DNA of 56,235 nucleotides from Streptomyces albospinus (GTDB lineage: Bacteria; Actinomycetota; Actinomycetes; Streptomycetales; Streptomycetaceae), in the NCBI RefSeq assembly GCF_014648695.1, contig NZ_BMRP01000044.1:1-56235 (forward strand), in the 5' to 3' direction. The translations under genes and the position numbers were made by a program. Positions 9,434-17,526 of this stretch are shown here, in pieces. The notes below the pieces were generated by a model. It did not search any database, was not told the origin of the DNA, and worked only from the letters and a program-made list of their open reading frames with translations. Position 1 is the stretch's first letter. Every line of letters begins with the position of its first letter.

Positions 9434-9717
9434 CGCGGCTCCCCTTCCCGGCGGACATCCTGAGGATGTTGCGCCCTTGATTTCGACGATATGGGAAGTG
9501 CGCCCGATGCGCGCGCCGGGCGTCGCACCCCCTCTCCGGGCTCTTCGTGCGGCGTGCCGTTCATGTCCTGTCTGAGCCGCGAGAGCTACAGGCAGATCGT
9601 GCGACGGGCACGGTTCTGGTTGCCCACCGACCGGTGTTCGGGCAGGGCGTGCCAGGGCCGTCTGCTTTGTGCCCGCTGGAGGGTGCGGGGGACGGAAGAA
9701 TCCCGGAGGTTTCGATC

Positions 9718-9865
9718 ATGGACCAGACCACCACGCCCGCCTACAGCGCGCCGGTCGTCCTGGACGCCGGGGCCGTCGCCGAGGTGTGCTGGGCACGAAC
9801 AACTTCGACACGTGGGCACGAACAACTTCGACACGGCCGACGACATCCAGTACAAGAACGCCTGA
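9718..9865 (+). pseudogene. Broken RiPP precursor, lasso-peptide-like
   Basis: A strong ribosome binding site (GGAGG at 9705-9709) precedes the ATG at 9718. The first 24 codons read MDQTTTPAYSAPVVLDAGAV and then AEVC. They contain Y-x2-P-x2-L-x2-G, close to the leader motif (Y-x2-P-x-L-x3-G) recognised in actinobacterial lasso precursors. In another frame the end reads LGTNNFDTADDIQYKNA and stops at 9865. The two parts are separated by an apparent one-base loss near 9786-9789 and by a 23-bp tandem duplication. Removing both would give one short peptide of leader plus Gly-starting core, with an Asp at core position 9, as lasso rings need. No PqqD-like, transglutaminase-like or cyclase gene is visible in the window. 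Class assignment is inference. Confidence 0.5.
9790..9835 (+). repeat. Perfect 23-bp tandem duplication in the RiPP precursor relic
   Basis: Bases 9790-9812 are repeated exactly at 9813-9835; each unit starts TGGGCACGAAC and ends TTCGACACG. The unit covers the start of the putative core (GTNNFDT). Because 23 is not a multiple of three, it shifts the reading frame. The lack of any mismatch suggests a recent event. Confidence 0.9.
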
Positions 9866-10060
9866 TCCGCGTTCTGCCCGGAACCGGTGCGGGCGCCGCG
9901 GCAGCAGCCTGCGACGCGTCGGCGGCGGCGACGGCCACGACGACGTGCCGCCCTCACCGGTGGACCCGGGTGCCGCGATCCTGCTCGCCGACGAGATCGG
10001 ACGTGCGGTCTGAGGCCACCGAGGCTTGGTGGCCGGCGCTCGACGTCCTTCGGGGGCTGA

Positions 10061-10247
10061 TCATGCGGTGAGACGGGCGGAGGATTCTTCCTGCCGATCG
10101 AGTGTGTGCCGGTCGAGCCTGGTCAGCAGATCGTCCAGGTCGGCGGTGGTAAACCTCCACTGGGTTGTGGCCGTAAGCCATCCTCTTCAGCCGGTGGCGC
10201 TCGGAGGCGGTCAGCGCGACGGGCACGGCGCAGGCGAGGGCATGGGA
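10061..10247 (-). pseudogene. Internally deleted IS630-type transposase relic
   Basis: On the minus strand, the start reads ACAVPVALTASERHRLKRM and continues AYGH, like the N-terminal helix of Streptomyces IS630-type transposases. Within a few codons another frame continues TQWRFTTADLDDLLTRLDRH and ends at the stop near 10061, like the C-terminus of the same family. The DDE catalytic core is gone. I infer an insertion sequence collapsed by a large internal deletion. Confidence 0.5.
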
Positions 10248-10313
10248 GGGAAGCGACCGATCCTTCGGCGGCAACGGGGAACGGGCCGGCACCAGGCCGC
10301 ACTCGTCTCTCTG

Positions 10314-10355
10314 TCCTGCGACGTCGTGGCAACATCCTGCGACGTCATGGCGACG
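10314..10355 (+). repeat. Two tandem 21-bp units upstream of a GNAT gene
   Basis: Units 10314-10334 and 10335-10355 match at 18 of 21 bases. Both contain TCCTGCGACGTC, whose GACGTC is itself a palindrome. They lie 60-100 bases before the GNAT start and could be a two-site operator. No regulator gene is adjacent to support this. Confidence 0.5.
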
Positions 10356-10415
10356 CCCCCGAGTTGCCGAGGAAAACCGTTGGGCTGCCCGACTTGCTTC
10401 AGGCATGATCGACTC

Positions 10416-10979
10416 GTGGACACCTACCTGGAGACCGAGCGCCTGGCCCTGCGCCGCTTCACTTCCGATGACGCGGACCTGCTGATCGAGCTGGACAGCG
10501 ACCCGGCGGTGATGCGCTACCTGACCGGCGGCAATCCGACCGCGCCGGACCTCGTCCGCGAGCGCGACCTGCCGAACATCCTCGCCGGCTACGAGAAGTG
10601 GGGCGGCGACCTCGGACTGTTCGCCGCACACGAGAAGGACGGCGGCGCGTTCATCGGCTGGTTCATCCTGCGTCCCGAGCCGGAGGGCCCGCTGGACGAA
10701 GTCGAACTCGGCTACCGGCTGCGGCAGGCGGCTTGGGGAAAGGGTTATGCCACCGAGGGCTCGCGGGCTTTGCTGGGCAAGGCGTTCACGGAGCTCGGTG
10801 TGCGCATGGTCTGGGCCGCGACGATGTCCGTGAACCACGGTTCGCGCAACATCATGGAGAAGCTCGAGATGACGCTCGCGGACACCGTCCCTACTCCCTC
10901 CGACATGGAGATGGTCGAGGGCTCCGAGCATGGAGGCGTACGGTACGAGATCACCAAGGAGCAGTGGGAGCAGCAGTAG
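10416..10979 (+). CDS. GNAT family N-acetyltransferase (RimJ/RimL-like)
   Basis: This 187-residue protein is predicted to transfer acetyl from acetyl-CoA to an amine, protein N-terminus or antibiotic. It starts with the classic TYLETERLALRRFTSDDADL and keeps ELGYRLRQAAWGKGYATEGS, which holds the acetyl-CoA pyrophosphate-binding loop (R-x2-WGKGYATE). AATMSVNHGSRNIMEKLEM follows, the terminal motif where an Asn caps the cofactor site. The GTG at 10416 is the only good in-frame start before TYLETERL; a weak AGG lies upstream. The longer open frame before it has no coding character. Substrate unknown. Confidence 0.85.
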   Translation: MDTYLETERLALRRFTSDDADLLIELDSDPAVMRYLTGGNPTAPDLVRERDLPNILAGYEKWGGDLGLFAAHEKDGGAFIGWFILRPEPEGPLDEVELGYRLRQAAWGKGYATEGSRALLGKAFTELGVRMVWAATMSVNHGSRNIMEKLEMTLADTVPTPSDMEMVEGSEHGGVRYEITKEQWEQQ

Positions 10980-11321
10980 CCACGGTGCGAACGGCCGTTC
11001 TGCATCCACGCCCACCGGAACCGGTAGGTGGACGGCAGGAGTTGTACCAGGTTGAACCCGGGGCCCGCCACGGACTGTTGGTTACCGTCGACGACACCCC
11101 GTACTGGGCGATCAGCGACTGGCCCGGCAGCAGTAGCGGCGGCGCTGACACGGCGGCCCTACCCTGGCAGCAGCCTCGCTCGGCAACCAAGACACCCGGA
11201 CCGGTCTCGCCACAAATCCTGTTCTGGGGTCAGCCCGGAAGGAGTTCGAGCGTCGACCTCTGAGCACATGCCCGGTGAGTAGCGGTTGGCGTACCGAACC
11301 TGAGGACGGCGTCCGGTACGG
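10980..11321. other. Non-coding or decayed stretch after the GNAT gene
   Basis: No frame here shows a start, bias and family match together. A plus-strand piece reading ALKLALYLGDLDAPDLW at about 11341-11397, under the 3' end of the neighbouring MurG-like gene, has coding character. It may be a fragment of a second gene joined by recombination. Confidence 0.35.
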
Positions 11322-12509
11322 TCACAAGGCGACGAGTACACCGCCCTGAAACTCGCCCTGTACCTCGGCGACCTGGATGCCCCCGACCTGTGGGGAAGGA
11401 CTCCGAGCCCGTTGTGCCATGACGCCCCGCCGGGCGGAGTCCGTCAGCAGCGGCCCGACCGCATCCCGAAGAGCATCGGCGGTGACATCGCCGAGGAGGG
11501 CGACGGCGGCACCGGCCTCCGCAAGGTGCCTGGCGTTGTGGGCCTGCTCGTTACCGGCCGAGGAGGCGAGCGGAATGAACACCGCCGGTTTGCCGAGGGC
11601 GGTGAGCTCCGCCAGCGTGCCGGCGCCGCTGCGGCAGACCACGACGTCGGCGAGCGCCAGCACGTCGGGGAGCTCCGGGCCGACGAACCCGGTCACGTAA
11701 TACCGGCCCGCGAGTTGCGCGGGCAGGGCCGCGGCGTGCTGCCGCAGTGCCTCGACATTGGCCGGCCCGCACTGGTGCACCACGTTCGCGCGCTCCAGCA
11801 GCCACGGCAGCGCGCCCCCGATCACGTCGTTGATCTGCTGGGCGCCCTGCGCGCCGCCTGTGATGTACAGGGTCGGCAGGAGCCGGTCGAAGCGGTCCAA
11901 TCCCAGCGCTGCGACGGCTTTGTCCGCGTGCCCGGTCAGTACCTCGGGCCGCACGGGGTTGCCGGTGACAACCGCGGAGCCGCGCATCGTCTCGGGCAGG
12001 AGCGGCAGCGTCGACTCCGAGGACACCGCGATACGCGTTGCCGAACTCGCCAACTTCCGGTTCGCCAAGCCCAGGCGCACCGTCTGCTCGTGCAGCACGA
12101 GAGGCCGGCGGCACATCCGGGCCGCCAGGCCGGCCGGGACGGCAACGTACCCGCCGGTTGCGAGCACAACGTCCGGCCGGAAGCCAGAGACCACTTTGCG
12201 GGCCTGGGCGACACCCAGTGGCACGCGTGCCATATCGCGCACGTTCGCCGGCGATACGAGCTTGAGCGGGTTGCTGGAGCGGCGGATCTTCCCCGTGGCG
12301 ACCGTGGTGAACGCGATGCCTTCGGCCGGGGCAACGCGGGCCTCCAGACCGTCCTGGGTCCCGATCCACAGAACGTCCAGCGTGCCGCCGGCAGCCGCCA
12401 ACCTGGCCTGCAACGTGCGCACGGCAGTCAGTGCGGGGTAGGTGTGGCCGCCGGTTCCTCCGCCCGTGACGATCAGGCGAAAGGCGTGGGGGAGAGCGTC
12501 ACCGTTCAC
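11322..12509 (-). CDS. MurG-like UDP-GlcNAc transferase paralogue, altered C-terminus
   Basis: This 395-residue GT-B glycosyltransferase is of MurG type. MurG adds GlcNAc to lipid I on the inner membrane face to make lipid II. The N-terminal loop VTGGGTGGHTYPALT is the family signature. Other conserved parts are VLATGGYVAVP, LHEQTVRLGLANR, YITGGAQGAQQIND and the UDP-GlcNAc-binding CRSGAGTLAELTALGKPAVFIPL, with AGNEQAHNARHL after it. The GTG at 12509 gives a natural N-terminus. It is not in a dcw cell-wall cluster, so it is probably a second copy. The last 25 or so residues (SPSPQVGGIQVAEVQGEFQG) do not look like MurG and are antisense to a plus-strand coding-like fragment, so the original tail may have been replaced. 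Activity is uncertain. Confidence 0.75.
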   Translation of the reverse strand: MNGDALPHAFRLIVTGGGTGGHTYPALTAVRTLQARLAAAGGTLDVLWIGTQDGLEARVAPAEGIAFTTVATGKIRRSSNPLKLVSPANVRDMARVPLGVAQARKVVSGFRPDVVLATGGYVAVPAGLAARMCRRPLVLHEQTVRLGLANRKLASSATRIAVSSESTLPLLPETMRGSAVVTGNPVRPEVLTGHADKAVAALGLDRFDRLLPTLYITGGAQGAQQINDVIGGALPWLLERANVVHQCGPANVEALRQHAAALPAQLAGRYYVTGFVGPELPDVLALADVVVCRSGAGTLAELTALGKPAVFIPLASSAGNEQAHNARHLAEAGAAVALLGDVTADALRDAVGPLLTDSARRGVMAQRARSPSPQVGGIQVAEVQGEFQGGVLVAL

Positions 12510-12599
12510 CTCGTAGACGCTACCGGCTTCGCCTGGTGCGGGCGGCCTCCCTCCCACGGCCCTGGGAGCCGTCTGTGGCGCCGCAGGAGAGCTAGGTGA

Positions 12600-13385
12600 A
12601 GGAAATCCTGCGGGCGGAGCGAACCGCTCACCCTGGACGACCTGCGCGACACCCTGAAGCGGGTCGCCGGCACGGACTACGGACTGCGGAACGCGGTGTG
12701 GATCTTCACGGCCGGCAACACCACCCGGCACGCCACCCAGTACCGGGTGAACCGCGTGTTCGTGGCCGGTGACGCCGCCCACGTGCACGTCCCGGCAGGC
12801 GGCCAGGGAGTCAACGTCGGCATGCAGGACGCCGTCAACCTCGCGTGGAAGCTCGCGGCCGAGGCCAAGGGCCGAGTCACCCCACTGATCACCCACGGCG
12901 CCGCCTCCTACGACCGTGAACGTCGGCCGGTCGCCAGGCTGCTGTCGTGCAATACCCAGGCCCAGACCGCGCTGATGACCGCGTTCACCCCCGAGGGTGC
13001 GGCCCTACGCGACCTGATGAGCACGCTGCTCGGCCGGCCGGAGACCAACGAGCGCCTTGCCAATCTGCTGTCGGGTCTGAGCGTGTCCTACGACAACCCC
13101 GATGCGGCACACCCCCTGGACGGGCACCGTGCGCCGGACCTCCGGCTGTCGGACGGGGAAACCCTGCTGCGCCGGCTGCGTATCGACCGCTTCCTCCTGC
13201 TGGACTTCACCCCGTCCGAGGAGTTCGCCGCGCTGGGCTCGCCGGCGGTCCAGGTGGCGTCGGCCGAGCCCTGGTCCGGGCCGGCCGCCGCGCTGATACG
13301 GCCCGACGGATACATCGCTCGCGCGTGGACCGTGGCGGACGTCGACCAGGCCAGGGCGGCGCTCACCGACTGGGTGTCTGCCTGA
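12600..13385 (+). pseudogene. 5'-truncated FAD-dependent aromatic monooxygenase
   Basis: The frame holds only the C-terminal half of a class A flavoprotein hydroxylase of the kind that tailors aromatic polyketides (RdmE/PgaE type). It starts within PLTLDDLRDTLKRVAGTDYG. The second FAD motif follows (RVFVAGDAAHVHVPAGGQG, then NVGMQDAVNLAWKLA), and then the thioredoxin-like C-terminal domain to the stop at 13385. The N-terminal Rossmann GxGxxG and substrate domain, roughly 260 residues, are missing; an in-frame stop lies at 12597. The ATG/GTG codons inside the fragment are not credible native starts. It is presumably a relic of a larger pathway or a deletion scar against the MurG-like gene, which starts 90 bases away on the other strand. 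Confidence 0.8.
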
Positions 13386-13432
13386 CCGACACCCGGGGCC
13401 CGCGACATCACGGGCACGCGCCCCATCGCCGG

Positions 13433-14125
13433 TCACGAGGTCGAGGAGTTCGCGGCCTCCCCGGCCGCCCGCAAGCGGGCCGTCAGCTCCGCATAGGTCG
13501 GGGCCGCGGGCAGCTCCGCCGCACCGCCGAGGCCGCCGAGGAAGATGCGCACATGCCGCGTGACCAAGGCGGTGGCCTCGTCACGCGGCAGGTGGGGCAG
13601 CGGCCTGCACACCAGCGTCGAGGCGATGACCAAGTCCATGACCGTGATGTCGCAGCCGACCACGCCGGCCTCCCGTCCGGCCGCGAGCAGATCCTCCAAG
13701 GCGGCATCGATCTCGCGCTGGACCGACGCGATCTCCGGATCATCGACCACCGGGCCACCGACCAGCGGCAAAACGAGCATGTCGCGCTGAGCGATGAGGT
13801 CCGACAGAAAGCCCTCGATCGCGCCCATCGGATCCGTCCGTGCCGTGTGGCAGGCCACTCGCGCGGTCTCCAGGACGAGGTGGAAACCGTCGAGGGCGAG
13901 CTGGCGGATCAGTGCCACCCGATCGGGGAAGCGCCGGTACAAGGTGGCGATGTTCACCCCGGCACGGCGGGCGATCTCATCCAGCGGAGCGGCCGTACCG
14001 GACTCCAGGAACGCCTGGCGCGCCGCGGCCAGCACCTGGACACGGTTACGCTCAGCGTCCGCACGCAAACGCCGAGCTGCGCCCGCTGAAGCCTTCTCGC
14101 CGCCCTGCGACATGGGCGAAGTCAC
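13433..14125 (-). CDS. TetR/AcrR family transcriptional regulator
   Basis: This is a 230-residue regulator. An N-terminal helix-turn-helix (LDEIARRAGVNIATLYRRFP, preceded by LAAARQAFLESG) is followed by an all-helical ligand-binding domain with PMGAIEGFLSDLIAQRDML. The GTG at 14125 is chosen because AAGGAGG sits six bases upstream; the ATG at 14113 is inside the protein. The gene converges on the monooxygenase fragment. TetR proteins in such places often control efflux or oxidoreductase genes, but the target here may have been lost. I see no clear palindrome between this start and 14350. Confidence 0.85.
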   Translation of the reverse strand: MTSPMSQGGEKASAGAARRLRADAERNRVQVLAAARQAFLESGTAAPLDEIARRAGVNIATLYRRFPDRVALIRQLALDGFHLVLETARVACHTARTDPMGAIEGFLSDLIAQRDMLVLPLVGGPVVDDPEIASVQREIDAALEDLLAAGREAGVVGCDITVMDLVIASTLVCRPLPHLPRDEATALVTRHVRIFLGGLGGAAELPAAPTYAELTARLRAAGEAANSSTS

Positions 14126-14349
14126 CGTGCCTCCTTGATTCCCTGGGCCTCCAGAGGGTACGCCAGACGGCACGCGGCCATGAGCGATGCCCATGCGCTC
14201 CTCGCTCGAGTGCCGAGGGGGCGCTTGATGCGAGACGATCAGAACAAAGCGACAGTCGATCACCGCGAAGCGATCAGCCGGACCGTCAGCAATACCCCAC
14301 TACCGGCTCACGTCAGCCCCGTGACCAGCGACTTCGGGATGAAAACCGC

Positions 14350-14590
14350 TCAATGAACCAGGGCCCACCTGCCCTCTGGCCCGCTGCCGCCGCCCCACAC
14401 GTAGGGAATGCCGAGTTGGCCGAGGGCCACTTGAACGAGTTGGTTCGACGTGCCATCCACGCCCGCTTCGGTCCCGCCAGCGGGCTGTGCCGCGGCGTAG
14501 GCACGGGCCTGGGCCAGGACCTATTTCACGTACCGATCGGCGTGGTTGTAGGCGTATATCGCTCGGTAGAGCCCCTCACCGTGAAGTCCC
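14350..14590 (-). pseudogene. Relic of a lytic transglycosylase/NlpC-P60 hydrolase
   Basis: Minus-strand reading gives GEGLYRAIYAYNHADRYVK, a stop, then VLAQARAYAAAQPAGG and QVALGQLGIPYVWGGGSG before a stop at 14350. The first part matches the end of a transglycosylase domain and the second the start of an NlpC/P60 peptidase domain, up to where the catalytic Cys should follow. Proteins with this order are cell-wall hydrolases of conjugative plasmids and integrative elements. An internal stop and both ends missing show it is dead. The upstream boundary is uncertain. Confidence 0.6.
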
Positions 14591-14733
14591 ACGCAGGGCG
14601 GTTGGCCGTCTCGGCGCACAGTCCGCGCGGCAGCTCGGTTGAGGTCATGACCCACCGCCGCGGAACTGCTCCGGGAGTCCGGTCATCGCTGTGCAGAACG
14701 GCGCGGCCAGTCAACGGATGCGGCTCTCTGAGA

Positions 14734-15105
14734 TCAGGTGGCTAGTGCGGCGGCGCTATGGGTCAGGAATGCGCGGCGATCCATGGCTGTACTCGGGGCC
14801 TCTCGAAGTGCGTGAACAGAGCTGTCTGATCCGAGGGGTATCGGGCTGTCGCTGCCAGGCAGCCAGTAGAGCCAGCCAAGAGCCAAGGCGAATCTGCCGT
14901 CGACCCCGAAGAAGTCGGTCAGCAGCTGCGCTTTCTCGTTGGGAGCGGCGTAGTTGGTCTCCCATGGCGATATTCGCTTGTTGTTTACGCCCGAGCGCAG
15001 GCCGCGGCGTCGGGCTGACTGCCGGACCTTTCGTGCGAGGTCTTCTTGGGACCAGCCTTGAGCGATTCGGGCGTGGGCGAGGGGGTGACGGATCAGGTCG
15101 TCCAC
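14734..15105 (-). pseudogene. XRE-family regulator, truncated after the helix-turn-helix
   Basis: The 123-residue frame starts (GTG, 15105) DDLIRHPLAHARIAQGWSQE and continues with a helix-turn-helix containing RISPWETNYAAPNEKAQLLT. Then comes the short linker TAMDRRAFLTHSAAALAT and a stop. Full-length Streptomyces members continue for 300 or more residues, usually with TPR repeats, so the C-terminal sensor part is missing. A GAGGGG lies upstream of the GTG. The fragment could still bind DNA, but a deletion at 14734 next to the NlpC relic is the simpler reading. Confidence 0.65.
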
Positions 15106-15269
15106 AAGCGCCGTCCCCTCACCTGGCGGAGCACAGCAGCGTACTGCGTCGGCGATGGGGCGATAAGGGGGAGATGGCTAACTCCTCGTTGTCTCCGAAC
15201 AGTTGAGCTGTACTCGTGGATGTCTTCGCTGGCGAGGCGAGGGCATTTCCCAACGCTGGAGGTATCCAT
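15093..15269 (-). CDS. Possible 58-residue protein overlapping the XRE gene start
   Basis: An ATG at 15269 is preceded by a good ribosome binding site (CAGGAG, about five bases away). It opens a 58-codon frame starting MDTSSVGKCPRLASEDIHEY. Its stop lies within the first codons of the XRE gene, which suggests coupling. No family is recognised and third-position GC is only moderate. It may be a real small gene or a leader reading frame of the regulator. Confidence 0.35.
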   Translation of the reverse strand: MDTSSVGKCPRLASEDIHEYSSTVRRQRGVSHLPLIAPSPTQYAAVLRQVRGRRLWTT

Positions 15270-15488
15270 GCGTACTCCTGTTCCGTTGAGGACCTTGCGG
15301 CAGCCGCTTCCTCCTCTGCCGCTCCGCCCCTGTCGCCGACCACTCAGCCGCCGTCTCCCGGTGGAGGGAATCCGAGCTGACGACCTGTGGTTCCCGGTGC
15401 CGGACTACCCGGCACCAGGAGCCCTCTTGAACAGTCCGCTTTGAGCCGCGTACTCGCGAAGGATTCGGCGCCGATGGCGCAGGCGGTT

Positions 15489-16316
15489 TCATGTGGCCCT
15501 GGCCACCATGAACGTGCGCCGGAACGGGAAGAGCGTCTGCCCGCTCGACATCTTCGGATACGCCTTTCGGAGTTCCGGAAGGTAAGCGCCGAGGAAAACA
15601 CCAAGATCGTCGGGGGGCAGAGTGTTCAGGACCGGCCGCAGACCTGCGGCCTTGATCCACGCGTAGACCGGGTCATCGCCGTCCAGGACCTGGAGGTATT
15701 CGGTGGTCCAGATGTCGAGTTCGCCAACCCGGTCGGAGAGCAGCCGGTGGTAGAACTCCGGCGTGTGCACGCTGTTGACGGACATCGCATCCCGCAGTTG
15801 CTGTGTCCCGAGGGCCGATCCGCCATGTCCGGCAGTCATGAGGGTCTCGCACATGAGCTGGTACCACGGTGCGTCGTAGCAGTCCGGCATCTGGGCAGCG
15901 AGCACGCCCTGCGGGGCGAGGGCTCCCAGGAGCCGAGGCAGGAGTTTGTCGTGGTCACCGATCAGATGGAACACGCTGTTGGCGAAAATCACGTCGGCGG
16001 GAGTACCAGGCATCCATGTGTCCAGATCGGCCCGGACGAATTCGATCTCCGGCGCCAAGTCCGTCGCAGCTCGGAGCATCTCATCAGAGTTGTCCACTCC
16101 GCAGATGGTTGCGTCCGGCCAGCGGTTCGACAGCAGGCGGGTGATATGCCCAGGACCGCATCCGATGTCGTAGACGTGGGCGGGGTGATCGGTCGGGACG
16201 CGCTCAAGCAGTTCGATGGCCGGGCGCACCCGGAACTCCATGAATTTCAAATAGAGTTGCGGATCCCAGCTGGTGCCGGAGAGCCGGGCCTGATGGGGAG
16301 TGGAAACATCTTCCAT
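15489..16316 (-). CDS. Class I SAM-dependent methyltransferase (Tam-like)
   Basis: This 275-residue enzyme is like trans-aconitate 2-methyltransferase. It has the Tam-type start WDPQLYLKFMEFRVRPAIEL, the SAM loop VYDIGCGPGHIT, the acidic residue after strand 2 (CGVDNSDEM), and ADVIFANSVFHLI. Tam-type enzymes methylate a carboxylate. As the last gene of the 21714-15489 run, it could cap a carboxylate or other acid on the pathway product. The ATG at 16316 follows CAGG; a TTG at 16352 is an alternative that would leave only nine bases after the previous stop. Substrate is inferred from family only. Confidence 0.8.
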   Translation of the reverse strand: MEDVSTPHQARLSGTSWDPQLYLKFMEFRVRPAIELLERVPTDHPAHVYDIGCGPGHITRLLSNRWPDATICGVDNSDEMLRAATDLAPEIEFVRADLDTWMPGTPADVIFANSVFHLIGDHDKLLPRLLGALAPQGVLAAQMPDCYDAPWYQLMCETLMTAGHGGSALGTQQLRDAMSVNSVHTPEFYHRLLSDRVGELDIWTTEYLQVLDGDDPVYAWIKAAGLRPVLNTLPPDDLGVFLGAYLPELRKAYPKMSSGQTLFPFRRTFMVARAT

Positions 16317-16361
16317 GGCTACACCTGTCTCGACAGCCGATACGGCGGACAAACATGCAGA

Positions 16362-17511
16362 TCAATTCCGGGAACCGTCCAGTGCCGCAATCACGCGAGC
16401 ATTGTCGGTCGGTGAGCCGACGGAGATCCGAAGGCCTCCGTGCCAGCCCATCGGGCAGGCTGCCACCGCGATTCCAACCCGTTGGAGCGTTGTCTTGGCG
16501 GTGTCGGCGTCCTCAACCTCGACGCCGAGGAAGCCCGCATCGCTGAACACGTGGACGACTGATGGGCAGCGGCTCAGTGCCGTGGCGAAGGTATTGCGTT
16601 CCGCCACGAAAGCGTCGCGCTGCCGGCGAAGTTGTTGCGGTTCGGCCAGCTGATGCATTGCCGCCCGGGCCACCGGCGGGGGTGTTGAAGGGAGGGCACA
16701 CGCGGCGCAGAGCGGTGATGAGCGCAGGGGCGGCCATGGCCGCGCCCAAGCGGAGGACGGCTATCCCCAGTGCCTTCGAGAACGTCCGGAGGATGACGAG
16801 GTTGGGATGCTCGCCGATGCGATGGCGATGCGATGGGCCGCCGGAGAACTCTGCGTACGCCTCGTCGATGACGACCAGTCCGTCGAAGTGCGCCAGCAGG
16901 TACTCGATGTCACCGGTATGCACGCGGGTAGCCGTCGGGTTGTTGGGGTCGCACAGGATGATGCCCTTCACGGGCAGGGCGAGCAGTCTCTCCGTGTCGA
17001 GCCGGTCGTAGCGATCGCCGTGCAGCGGCACTTGGTGGCATGCGATCCCGTGGAGCGCGGCGCATCCGTCGAAGACGGAGAAGTTCGGTGGTGTCACCGC
17101 AACCGCGTCCTGCCCGGGTTCGAAGCACGCCTTGAAGACGAGGTCCAGGGCGTCGACCGCGCCTCGTGTGAGCAAGACGTTGCGCGGTCCCCAAGTGATC
17201 TGCGGACGGTCGGGATCGGGCGGTTCGACGGCGGCGAGCGCCTGGACGTATCTGTGCACGGGGAGTTGGGGGGTGTGCGGTGGATATTGGCGGTGGGGGC
17301 CGCCAAATGGGTTTTCGTCGTAGGAGAGGTTGACGAGTCCGAGTTCCTCCGGTCGGCGGTCGAATTCTCGCGGTGTGGGTGTTTCCCGCACGATCTTGCG
17401 GGCGAGCGGGCTGGCGCCGTCCTTCGCGGAAGCGGTTTCCTTCATGCCACCTGCGCATGCGTGGTCAGTCACGTTCGGGGCTGCCCTTTCGCTGTGGGTG
17501 AAGTTGAACAT
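16362..17511 (-). pseudogene. HisC-like PLP aminotransferase with one frameshift
   Basis: This is a fold type I aminotransferase like histidinol-phosphate aminotransferase. The first frame carries LVNLSYDENPFGG, LTRGAVDALDLVF, the cofactor segment ILCDPNNPTATRV, VVIDEAYAEF, and the Schiff-base lysine in RTFSKALGIAVLRLG (Lys246 from 17511). It breaks at about 16675-16680 within a run of five C, after VCPPFNTPA. A second frame then continues ARAAMHQLAEPQQL through GLRISVGSPTDNARVIAAL to 16362. Shortening the C run by one restores one normal-length protein. This may be a sequencing slip or a real mutation. The likely start is the ATG at 17511 or 17445. It sits between two methyltransferases in the same operon and would supply or consume an alpha-keto acid. 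Confidence 0.75.
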
Positions 17512-17526
17512 CGAGGGGCCCCGGGA

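Noticed and set aside
9954..11015. A 353-codon minus-strand gene opposite the GNAT gene
   Set aside because: The plus-strand GNAT is clear; only the short IS630-like piece near 10061-10247 shows real signals on this strand.
11412..12599. A 395-codon plus-strand frame over the MurG-like gene
   Set aside because: The opposite strand has all MurG motifs and correct third-position bias; this frame is a shadow.
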